Origin: CAYPEL01 sp036479985
GTDB taxonomy: Bacteria; Pseudomonadota; Gammaproteobacteria; DSM-19610
Direction of reading: 5' to 3'
Assembly: GCA_965224815.1 (NCBI GenBank)
Contig: CBDDAF010000003.1
Coordinates: 372,001-436,000, forward strand
Length of the DNA: 64,000 bases
Shown: positions 35,733 to 43,205 of the stretch, in pieces
Numbering within the stretch: the stretch's first letter is position 1
How the letters are laid out: every line of letters begins with the position of its first letter
Made by a program: the position numbers and the translations under genes
The notes under the pieces: model-generated
Databases searched by the model: none
What the model saw: the letters and a program-made list of their open reading frames with translations, nothing else
Told to the model about the DNA's origin: nothing

Positions 35733-36683
35733 ATGTCCGATAAGGATGATCCATATAAAGTTAACTCTCTTGTCATCGAATCTAACACCGATCCCGTTGC
35801 AGGACAGGTAGAATGGGATGCAGTCCGGTCAATATGGAATGGATCGATGCTTGCGGGTGCTTTGATTCTTGGGCCAATTTATGCAAGCTGGGATGCATTT
35901 GCGGTATTTATTTTGCTCAGTGCAATAACGCTATGTACAGGTCACTCGGTCGGGTATCACCGCCGGTTAGTTCATAGGAGTTTTAAATGTCATAAATGGG
36001 TAGAACGGATATTGGTCTGGATGGGGGTTGCAGTGGGGATGGGTGGCCCGCTGCGGACAATCCGCACTCACGACATACGTGATTGGTCGCAGCGACAAGT
36101 GAAATGCCATGATTTTCTTGCTCATCGATGCAGCCTTCTAAAAGATGGGTGGTGGAATCTTCATTGCAAGTTAGTATTGAAAAATCCACCAGTATTTAAA
36201 CCTGCCCCTGGAATTAGCGGCGACCGATTCTATCAATTCCTTGAACAAACCTGGATGCTACATCAAATCCCTATTGCAATAATCCTTTTTATATTCGGTG
36301 GTATGCCTTGGGTAGTTTGGGGTGTGTTTGTCCGTGTTGCGGCATGCACGACCATGCATTGGTTCATTTCATATTTTGCTCACACGCGCGGACCACAGAG
36401 TTGGACTGTCGATGACGCAGGTGTGCAAGCACATAATGTCCCGATAGCTGCTATTCCAACGATGGGTGAAAGTTGGCATAACAATCACCACGCGTTTCCT
36501 GCTTCAGCACGTCATGGTCTCTATCCATGGCAATTCGACCCAGGATTTCGTTTTATACAACTGCTTTCAGTTTTACGCCTTGCCTGGGACATACAAACTC
36601 CGGATACACTTCCACCACGTCCGGGTATAACTCCTGTTCGGCCAGACGCAAACTCAATCTTCCAGTCACGGGTTAATGAGTAA
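35733..36683 (+). CDS. Membrane fatty acid desaturase
   Basis: This 316-residue protein belongs to the acyl-CoA desaturase (delta-9 type) membrane di-iron family. Hydrophobic helices lie near 35-70 and 160-205. Histidine boxes are visible: YHRRLVHRSF (about 74-83), a variant middle region HDIRDWSQRQ...CHDFLAHR (about 109-130) and the C-terminal HNNHH (about 250-254). The middle box is not the usual HRxHH, which places it in a divergent bacterial subgroup. It would introduce a double bond in membrane acyl chains. It lies alone, with about 400 non-coding bases upstream. The ribosome-binding site is weak. Confidence 0.85.
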   Translation: MSDKDDPYKVNSLVIESNTDPVAGQVEWDAVRSIWNGSMLAGALILGPIYASWDAFAVFILLSAITLCTGHSVGYHRRLVHRSFKCHKWVERILVWMGVAVGMGGPLRTIRTHDIRDWSQRQVKCHDFLAHRCSLLKDGWWNLHCKLVLKNPPVFKPAPGISGDRFYQFLEQTWMLHQIPIAIILFIFGGMPWVVWGVFVRVAACTTMHWFISYFAHTRGPQSWTVDDAGVQAHNVPIAAIPTMGESWHNNHHAFPASARHGLYPWQFDPGFRFIQLLSVLRLAWDIQTPDTLPPRPGITPVRPDANSIFQSRVNE

Positions 36684-36775
36684 TTACTTGATGTTATTTA
36701 CAGGCTATATGGTTGCGAAATATATGGACGAGTTTTATTACTTTCGGGTGAGTTTGCAGGGGAAATACAGTCCTA

Positions 36776-37807
36776 ATGCTTGACAACGAGAAAGAGGACT
36801 CATCTCTTCCTGAAGACTATAATATTAGAGAGAAAACAGAGTTACCCTTCCCGAAATGGTGGCCATTATTAGCCGGTGCACTCTCCGGTGTAATGCTTAG
36901 GCTGGTATTTTCAGGTGATCCCGGTGGCCCTTATGCAACAATGATGGCAAGTTTTATCTATTTGTCTCCGCTTATCGTTGGAGCGACAACAGTTTACTTC
37001 GCCGAACGGGTTTATCGCCGGTCATGGAAGTATTATTTTTTCGCTCCTTTTCTGGCTAACATTTTCTATGTAATCGGTACACTTATAATTATGGTTGAAG
37101 GCCTGATTTGTGCCGTCGTAATTGTTCCTTTATTTGCAGTATTTGGTGCTATAGGCGGGCTTCTCATGGGTGCCGTTTGTCGTCGAACCAATTGGCCTAA
37201 AAACACATTATATTCAGCAGCTTTGCTGCCACTAATATCCGGTGGGTTCGAAAATCATGAGGATATGTCTACTCGGGTCGGGGTCGTGCATAAAGAGATA
37301 GAGATAGGAGCACCACCAGAACGGATTTGGTCAGAGATTATTGAAGTGAAAGACATTAAGAAGGAGGAAGTAGAAAACGCTTGGATATTCCGGATTGGTG
37401 CGCCGCTTCCAAAATCCGGCATTCTAATAAAAACGCCAACTGGTTTAGTGCGTCGTATCACTATGGGAAAGCAAGTTTACTTTGATCAGGTATTCACAGA
37501 ATGGGAAAATCATCGATACCTTAATTCGATTTACAAGATATACGAAGATTCGATTCCGCCAGGGGCGTTAGACGATCACGTAATGGTCGGCGGTCACTAT
37601 TTTGATATAACGGGTACTTCGTACGAGATAACCCCAGGTGTTTCAGCAACCAAACTGAAGATTCGTATGGAATATCGAGTGACCACCCAGTTCAATTGGT
37701 ACGCTGAACCCGTCATCAGGTTTTTATTGAATAATTTAGAAAAATCACTATTGGAATTCTATCGTCATCGAAGTGAAATGGCTAATAAAGTGGAGAGTCT
37801 ATATTGA
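36776..37807 (+). CDS. Membrane protein with C-terminal SRPBCC-like domain
   Basis: The 343-residue protein has about four to five membrane helices between residues 25 and 160, then a soluble domain from about 165 whose pattern (VHKEIEIGAPPERIWSEIIEVKDI, then a long beta-meander and a C-terminal amphipathic helix) resembles the START/SRPBCC fold of polyketide-cyclase-like proteins. Such domains bind hydrophobic ligands. The exact function is unknown. The next gene starts on its stop codon (TTG at 37804 overlapping TGA), so the two are likely made together. Confidence 0.7.
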   Translation: MLDNEKEDSSLPEDYNIREKTELPFPKWWPLLAGALSGVMLRLVFSGDPGGPYATMMASFIYLSPLIVGATTVYFAERVYRRSWKYYFFAPFLANIFYVIGTLIIMVEGLICAVVIVPLFAVFGAIGGLLMGAVCRRTNWPKNTLYSAALLPLISGGFENHEDMSTRVGVVHKEIEIGAPPERIWSEIIEVKDIKKEEVENAWIFRIGAPLPKSGILIKTPTGLVRRITMGKQVYFDQVFTEWENHRYLNSIYKIYEDSIPPGALDDHVMVGGHYFDITGTSYEITPGVSATKLKIRMEYRVTTQFNWYAEPVIRFLLNNLEKSLLEFYRHRSEMANKVESLY

Positions 37808-39309
37808 AATTTATACTTGCCTTTGTTTTGTTTTTTATATTCAATCTTCCTGCTTATGCAAATGATGTTTCGGGTGTTCTTGATCAAGCACAGGAATATT
37901 TTGATAGTGAAGAATACGAAGCAGCGCTTAATATATTACTTGATAAAAATCTGGCAAATGATCCGCAAGCGAACTACCTGGTCGGTGAGATTTATTTTCT
38001 AGAAGAAAATATAAAAGCAGTGAGATATTACATTAAAGCCGCAAAGCTTGGTAATACGGATGCCATGAATCAATTGGGGAGTATCTATAGTTACGAATGG
38101 CTGAATCAACAAGAGGATCATGAAAAGGCTCGCTACTGGTGGGAGAAGGCCGTTGAGAATAAAAATTATGAGGGCGCTGTAGATTTGAGTCGATTCTATT
38201 ATAGTGATCTTGAAGATTACGTTAGATCCCTTGCTTTTATTAAAGAGTTAAAATCGAAAAACATTGATGATGAGCTGTTACAAAGGCATATTTATTTTTA
38301 TTTGGGTCAGCACTACAAATATGGAAAAGGCGTGAATCAGAATATCAGTAAAGCTGAATTAAATTTTAAAAAAGCGATTGTGTACGGCTCAGAAAATATA
38401 TATGGCAAGATATGCGAAATGCATTCTAATGAGAAATTTAATCACCTGGATATTCAGAGGGCACTAGCCTGTTATCGTGATTTTAACAATCAATCTGAAT
38501 ACAGTAATTTTGATGTAGAGATTGCACACCTTGAAAAAGAGATAGAGTATGCGGATGTAAATAATTCTTTTGAAATACCTACTGATGACAAGTTGCATAA
38601 TAGTCTTGTAGGTATCTGGCGTTTAGAAATGGATCATGAGTCATTTCGCACCAAGAAATTGTTGATATTTGATATAAATGGAAGGTTTTCCCTGCATTCT
38701 GACATGATAAGTACTTATGGTCGGCAAACATCGCATCAGCAAGGTGCCTGGTTTATAAAGAACAAGAGAATCCTTACTAAAATCGAAGAACCCTCTATAT
38801 ATAAGGGGCGTGAAGGCGTTAAGCGCTTGATTGGTGGGTTAACAAACTCACATTTACTTATTAATTTACTTGTTGAGAGGCATGTTTACGAACGGGTGAC
38901 TGTGCTTTCAGAAAAAGAGAAGGAGCTGGCGATGATGCTTGAGCCTATAAATGATATGGAGATTTCCGAATTAATAGTCGGGAAATGGTCAGGAAAACTA
39001 GAAGTTGGTTTCTCAGAAATTGATACAGTTACTGAATACAGAAAAGACGGTTCATTCCAGGCCACAGGTTCTTATAGTGACCTCTCCGAGGGCTTATCGT
39101 TTGAGGTATCTGGAACATGGGTTGCAGAGGAAGGTTTTATTGTGCAACAACTGTTAAAGGCTAAGCCCGAAGAGATGCTTGAAGATGGCAATGAAGTTCG
39201 CATCAAAGTAATAAATATTGGTTCGGATCATTTCAAATACTACGATGTTGATTCTGGGTTAACTGTCTTGGATAATCGTTTAAAATCAAGAAGAGTAGAA
39301 AGCAGGTAG
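37804..39309 (+). CDS. Secreted protein with Sel1/TPR-like repeats
   Basis: The 501-residue protein starts at a TTG that overlaps the stop of the previous gene. A signal peptide (residues 1-19, ending PAYA) is followed by helical repeats of Sel1/TPR type to about residue 240 (for example ANYLVGEIYFLEENIKAVRYYIKAAKLGN and GSIYSYEW...KARYWWEKAVENKNYEGAVDLSRFYY). The rest, about 260-495, appears to contain two similar lipocalin-like beta domains, each opening with a GIWRLE or GKWSGKLE segment. It is probably periplasmic. Function unknown. Confidence 0.7.
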   Translation: MKFILAFVLFFIFNLPAYANDVSGVLDQAQEYFDSEEYEAALNILLDKNLANDPQANYLVGEIYFLEENIKAVRYYIKAAKLGNTDAMNQLGSIYSYEWLNQQEDHEKARYWWEKAVENKNYEGAVDLSRFYYSDLEDYVRSLAFIKELKSKNIDDELLQRHIYFYLGQHYKYGKGVNQNISKAELNFKKAIVYGSENIYGKICEMHSNEKFNHLDIQRALACYRDFNNQSEYSNFDVEIAHLEKEIEYADVNNSFEIPTDDKLHNSLVGIWRLEMDHESFRTKKLLIFDINGRFSLHSDMISTYGRQTSHQQGAWFIKNKRILTKIEEPSIYKGREGVKRLIGGLTNSHLLINLLVERHVYERVTVLSEKEKELAMMLEPINDMEISELIVGKWSGKLEVGFSEIDTVTEYRKDGSFQATGSYSDLSEGLSFEVSGTWVAEEGFIVQQLLKAKPEEMLEDGNEVRIKVINIGSDHFKYYDVDSGLTVLDNRLKSRRVESR

Positions 39310-39508
39310 GCTCACAGCATATTTTAAGCGTACTCTATTTTTTCCGGCAAAGTTGCTATCTATCATATTTATTGTTACTGGTATAGTTAGTGGCGCAAGT
39401 AACTTTGTAATTGACGCGTGGGTAGCATTGAAACCCGAATCTTAAGAAATTAATGCCCCCAATGAACAAATTCCGTAGAATTATGGGCATTTCTTCATAA
39501 GGTTAAGC

Positions 39509-40519
39509 TTGCATACAGAGATGATAGACAGTTGGCATAGAGACGTTTGGGACAGGCTACAAAATAGCCGTCAACAGCATAAATTTCCCCATGCGCTGCT
39601 GCTGCAGGGGCCGGTTGGTATTGGTAAAGATGAGTTGGCCAGGCTACTTTCGCAGTCTTTGCTTTGCCAGAACACTGCCGATATTGAGGGTATGGCCTGT
39701 GGGCAGTGCCAGTCTTGCAGACTGTTTAACAGCGGCAATCACCCCGATTTCCTGCAAATTTCCCCTGAAGAGGCCGGAAAAGCCATTAAAGTAGATCAAA
39801 TTCGCCAAATGGTCTCAGCGCTGGCCATGACTAGCCATGCTGGGGGCTATAAGGTGGTGGTGATAACCCCGGCTGACAATATGAATATCAATGCAGCCAA
39901 TAGTTTACTTAAGACACTGGAGGAACCGACCGATAACACCCTTATATTGTTGGTTTCGGTTGCGCCAGCCTGTTTACCGGCAACGGTCAGGAGCCGGTGT
40001 CAAAGCTATACCTGTGTGTTACCTGAGACGGGGGTCGCTCGGAATTGGCTCAGTCAGCAGCTTGATGAGGGTGAGGATATTGATGCCTTGCTGGAACTGG
40101 CAAATGGCGCGCCCTATACGGCGCTCAAGTTACATGAAACAGATGCGATCAAGCGTTGGCTGGCGTGTCTTGAGCAACTGGCACAGTTGGCGAATGGACA
40201 GCTTGACCCGGTGACTACGGCAGCTGGCTGGAACAAGAAGGACGGCTTACAACAGGTCGATTGGTTTTTGCATGCCTTGCAGCGGATGATGGTGACATTA
40301 AAAACTGGGCGGCAGGTAGAACAGGATCGACTGACTAAGCTTATCACGGGTGATTTGCGCAGCCTGGATTGCAAACGGTTATTTATTTTGATGGACAATA
40401 TCAGTTATGCGATTAATAACTGGTCCACAGGGTTAAACACACAGCTATTGATAGAGGATATCTTGATTAGTTGGGCGGCTATTTTCCGGCGCTCAGCATT
40501 AGCTTCAGGGCAGAATTAG
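39509..40519 (+). CDS. holB: DNA polymerase III subunit delta'
   Basis: HolB is part of the clamp loader that places the sliding clamp on DNA. The 336 residues show the AAA+ delta' features: a degenerate P-loop region GPVGIGKDELA (about 31-41), the zinc module with Cys residues in CQNT, ACGQCQSC (about 53-71), and the LLKTLEEP segment (about 133-140) of the family SRC-containing lid (ATVRSRCQSY). The start is the TTG at 39509, which has an AAGG six bases upstream; an ATG at 39521 is the alternative. In related genomes it follows tmk; here 37 kb lie between. Confidence 0.93.
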   Translation: MHTEMIDSWHRDVWDRLQNSRQQHKFPHALLLQGPVGIGKDELARLLSQSLLCQNTADIEGMACGQCQSCRLFNSGNHPDFLQISPEEAGKAIKVDQIRQMVSALAMTSHAGGYKVVVITPADNMNINAANSLLKTLEEPTDNTLILLVSVAPACLPATVRSRCQSYTCVLPETGVARNWLSQQLDEGEDIDALLELANGAPYTALKLHETDAIKRWLACLEQLAQLANGQLDPVTTAAGWNKKDGLQQVDWFLHALQRMMVTLKTGRQVEQDRLTKLITGDLRSLDCKRLFILMDNISYAINNWSTGLNTQLLIEDILISWAAIFRRSALASGQN

Positions 40520-40539
40520 GACAAAAGGACGGGATAAGG

Positions 40540-40899
40540 ATGGCAAACGCAACAGGTGGATCAGGTCGACAGGGCATACTGTCACTTACAATCAAAGATA
40601 AAAGTGCGTTATACGCGGCTTACATGCCCTTCGTTAGAGGCGGTGGTTTGTTTATTCCGACCAATAAAATTTATCAACTTGGTGACGAAGTTTTTATGTT
40701 GCTGACGATCATGGATGAAACCGAGAAACTTCCCGTGGCCGGTAAAATAATCTGGATTACTCCCAAGGGTTCGCAGGGTAACCGCGCGGCGGGTATCGGT
40801 GTTCAGTTCAGCGAACAAGATGGTGGTACTGCGCTGAAAAAAATCGAGACTTACCTGGCTGGCGCCTTGTCAGCTGATCGCCCGACGCATACCATGTAA
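40540..40899 (+). CDS. pilZ: Type IV pilus assembly protein PilZ
   Basis: The 119-residue protein matches PilZ of Pseudomonas along its length (GILSLTIKDKSALYAAYMPF, GGLFIPTNK, GDEVFMLL, then VAGKIIWITPKGSQGNRAAGIGVQF and the end DRPTHTM). PilZ proper is needed for type IVa pilus formation and interacts with the FimX/PilB machinery; it lacks the N-terminal RxxxR c-di-GMP motif. It implies that type IVa pilus genes, including a PilD prepilin peptidase, exist elsewhere in the genome, and PilD could then process the Tad pilins. I chose the ATG at 40540 by homology. Confidence 0.95.
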   Translation: MANATGGSGRQGILSLTIKDKSALYAAYMPFVRGGGLFIPTNKIYQLGDEVFMLLTIMDETEKLPVAGKIIWITPKGSQGNRAAGIGVQFSEQDGGTALKKIETYLAGALSADRPTHTM

Positions 40900-40943
40900 C
40901 ACAGCAGCCAGCCGGGCTGCGCCACTTGTCAAAATTGGTAGCC

Positions 40944-41720
40944 ATGCTGGTCGATTCACATTGTCACCTCGATATGCTCAATTTCGAGGACACTTCTCTG
41001 GATACTTATGTAAGCAATGCCACGGATAATGGTGTGGAGCATATGCTGTGCGTTTCAGTCAGTCTGGAGCGTTACCATCCTATGCTTGAGTTGGTAAAGG
41101 ATAACGACCGGATTTCCGCTTCGGTGGGAGTGCATCCAGATGGTACCGGTGGGCAAGAACCCAGCGCTGATGAACTGGTTGAGTTAGCCAGGCACGAAAA
41201 AGTTGTAGCGATTGGTGAGACAGGCCTGGACTATTTCCGGGTAGAAGGTGAGACGGAATGGCAGCGGGAACGCTTTCGTAATCACATACGCGCCTCCCGA
41301 AGTAGTGGTAAGCCATTAATTATTCATACTCGCAGTGCACGCGAAGATACCTTGAGGATCATGCGCGAAGAAGGGGCTGCCGACGCGGGTGGTGTCATGC
41401 ATTGTTTCACCGAAGATTGGGACATGGCACAACAAGCCATGGATATGAATTTCTATATTTCTTTTTCCGGCATTGTGACATTCAAGAATGCCCAGGATCT
41501 GAAAGAGGTGGCAAAAAAGATGCCGGCTGACCGTATGTTGGTTGAAACGGACTCGCCTTATCTGGCGCCCATGCCTAATCGTGGTAAACAGAATCAGCCA
41601 GCCTGGGTGCGGCATGTTGCAGAACACATTGCTGAACTTAGACAAGAGTCTTTGGAACAGGTTGCTGAGACGACGACGGATAATTTTTATCGATTGTTTT
41701 CTGGAGTGAGACGGTCGTAA
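40944..41720 (+). CDS. tatD: TatD family metal-dependent hydrolase
   Basis: The 258-residue protein has the TatD hydrolase layout: DSHCHLD at the N-terminus with metal-binding histidines, IGETGLDYF (about 92-100), PLIIHTRSA (about 129-137), GGVMHCFTED and LVETDSPYLAP (about 199-209). The family contains 3'-5' DNA/RNA exonucleases; this ortholog group (YcfH-like) follows pilZ in many gammaproteobacteria. The ATG at 40944 fits the family start; a TTG at 40926 is possible. A palindromic repeat lies 35 bases after the stop. Confidence 0.93.
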   Translation: MLVDSHCHLDMLNFEDTSLDTYVSNATDNGVEHMLCVSVSLERYHPMLELVKDNDRISASVGVHPDGTGGQEPSADELVELARHEKVVAIGETGLDYFRVEGETEWQRERFRNHIRASRSSGKPLIIHTRSAREDTLRIMREEGAADAGGVMHCFTEDWDMAQQAMDMNFYISFSGIVTFKNAQDLKEVAKKMPADRMLVETDSPYLAPMPNRGKQNQPAWVRHVAEHIAELRQESLEQVAETTTDNFYRLFSGVRRS

Positions 41721-41754
41721 TATTTAGTAGGGTTCTGACTAATTTATAAATGGA

Positions 41755-41820
41755 CTGTAGGAGCGGCTTCAGCCGCGATGAACACAACGTGCCCCATCGC
41801 GGCTGAAGCCGCTCCTACAG
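41755..41820. repeat. Interspersed palindromic repeat, copy 6 (after tatD)
   Basis: Full copy with both arms matching the 346-412 element, in the usual post-gene position. Confidence 0.93.
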
Positions 41821-41840
41821 AAGATACAAACAGAATGTTC

Positions 41841-41942
41841 CTTCCCTCTAAAGGGGAGGGGCAGGGAGAGAGGATATAAATAAAAGGCAGTTGTTATTAT
41901 CTGATTCCCTCTCCCCAACCCTCTCCCTGGGGGAAAGGGAGT
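41841..41942. repeat. Diverged inverted pair of a CCCTCTCCC-type repeat
   Basis: A G-rich segment (AGGGGAGGGGCAGGGAGAG, 41851-41869) and a C-rich segment (CCCTCTCCCCAACCCTCTCC, about 41907-41926) form an imperfect inverted pair around a 40-base AT-rich spacer. It is unrelated to the CTGTAGGAGCGG family and looks like a second interspersed palindromic element, placed just before the lytic transglycosylase gene. Confidence 0.65.
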
Positions 41943-41944
41943 TA

Positions 41945-42553
41945 ATGGGGAATATATTTGTTTTTTTATTACTAGTAACAATTGTTTTCATATCCGGTTG
42001 TGCAACCAGGCCGCCCTCAAATCTCAAAAACAGCTGCGAAATATTTAACGATAAAAGTGGCTGGTATAAAAGTGCGAACAAAAGCGCTAAAAAATGGGGC
42101 GTGCCGGTTCACGTGCAGCTCGCAATTATTTATCAGGAATCACGCTTTGTGCATGATGCCAAACCACCGCGTAAAAAACTGCTTTGGGTGATTCCCTGGA
42201 AACGGCAATCTTCAGCCTATGGTTACGGACAAATTCTGGATTCGACCTGGGATTCATATCGAAAAGATACCGGTCATCGTTGGGCGGACCGGGATGATTT
42301 CTCAGATGTAGTTGATTTTATTGGCTGGTATGGAAACCAGTCACATAAACTGACAGGTATTGCAAAGGACGATACTTATAACCAGTATCTGGCTTACCAC
42401 GAAGGGCAGGGTGGTTTTCGTCGTAAAACCTATCTAAAAAAAGGCTGGTTAATGAAAGTGGCACGTAAAGTACAGCGGCGCTCGGGTGATTATCGTGTTC
42501 AACTTGAACGTTGTGCGTCGAATCTGGATAAGGGATGGCGACTATTTCGTTAA
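41945..42553 (+). CDS. Lytic transglycosylase (SLT) lipoprotein
   Basis: The 202-residue protein has a short lipoprotein signal with lipobox ISGC at about residues 14-17 and an SLT-like domain: VQLAIIYQESRF (about 55-66, with the Glu in the catalytic position), SAYGYGQILDSTWDSY and YLAYHEGQGGFRRKTY. It probably cleaves peptidoglycan at the outer membrane. I chose the ATG at 41945 because the signal starts there; the frame extends into the repeat upstream. The palindromic repeats flank it on both sides. Confidence 0.87.
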   Translation: MGNIFVFLLLVTIVFISGCATRPPSNLKNSCEIFNDKSGWYKSANKSAKKWGVPVHVQLAIIYQESRFVHDAKPPRKKLLWVIPWKRQSSAYGYGQILDSTWDSYRKDTGHRWADRDDFSDVVDFIGWYGNQSHKLTGIAKDDTYNQYLAYHEGQGGFRRKTYLKKGWLMKVARKVQRRSGDYRVQLERCASNLDKGWRLFR

Positions 42554-42574
42554 TACCAGGAACCTCTGACTAAT

Positions 42575-42640
42575 CTGTAGGAGCGGCTTCAGCCGCGATG
42601 AATGCCACGCGACCCATCGCGGCTGAAGCCGCTCCTACAG
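42575..42640. repeat. Interspersed palindromic repeat, copy 7
   Basis: Full copy preceded by AACCTCTGACTAAT, a flank shared with copies at 41740 (diverged) and 43078. The open frame of the next gene runs through this repeat, but that is fortuitous. Confidence 0.92.
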
Positions 42641-42681
42641 GTTCATTTAAGCCTGCTTCTTTTTCGCCGTTAACGCTCAGA

Positions 42682-43077
42682 ATGAATAATAGAAAATCCA
42701 CTCGCCATTGTGTATTGGTAGATATCGAAATTGCCCAGCCGGGCGTTAGTCGATGCCGTGGTTTTGTTAATAATATCAGCCGGGAAGGGCTTTCTGTTGT
42801 CTTGCAGGAAGGGCAGTTACCTGCCGGTCAAAAATCCGTATTGCTAAATTTCAAAATCTGGACGGGTAATGAAACCTTGTTCCGCAAACTCCATGCAAAA
42901 ATTGTTCGTGTTGAAGGCCAGGAGGCAGGGTTGGTTTTTGCCGAGAATGACCTGGTCTCGAATGCTATCGTTCAGGATCTCTTGCACTACAAAAGTAATG
43001 AGCGCAGAAAGAAAGCGAGATTTACTGTGTTTCAACCACAAACAATAGACTCTGAAATCGAAACTTTACTTTTATAA
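42682..43077 (+). CDS. PilZ-domain protein, probable c-di-GMP receptor
   Basis: The 131-residue protein has a PilZ domain: a basic N-terminal stretch (NNRKSTRHCVLVDIEI) in the place of the RxxxR motif and NNISREGLSVVL at about 33-44, matching the D/NxSxxG motif. The RxxxR motif is partly kept (RKSTR). It would bind cyclic di-GMP and change conformation. I start at the ATG at 42682 because the upstream part of the frame is palindromic repeat. It has no clear partner gene nearby. Confidence 0.75.
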   Translation: MNNRKSTRHCVLVDIEIAQPGVSRCRGFVNNISREGLSVVLQEGQLPAGQKSVLLNFKIWTGNETLFRKLHAKIVRVEGQEAGLVFAENDLVSNAIVQDLLHYKSNERRKKARFTVFQPQTIDSEIETLLL

Positions 43078-43182
43078 GAACCTCTGATTAATTAGCGAGC
43101 ATCTGTAGGAGTGGCTTTAGCCGCGATAGGACACTGCTCATTCATCGCGGCTAAAGCCGCTCCTACAGAATTTCAGAGGTTC
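43078..43182. repeat. Interspersed palindromic repeat, copy 8, extended form
   Basis: The core (43103-43168, GGCTTTAGCC variant) is enclosed by a second, outer inverted repeat, GAACCTCTGA (43078-43087) with TCAGAGGTTC (43173-43182). It separates two convergent genes and shows the full length of the element, about 105 bases. Confidence 0.9.
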
Positions 43183-43205
43183 CGTAGTTTGTTTCAGTGA
43201 GACTT

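Noticed and set aside
2089..39508. Integrase, transposase or tRNA attachment site for the inserted block
   Set aside because: I found none; no recombinase frame or direct repeats at the two ends could be supported, so no mobile element is called.
42598..42681. N-terminal part of the PilZ-domain frame as coding sequence
   Set aside because: These codons are the arms of the palindromic repeat, so the true start is taken at 42682.
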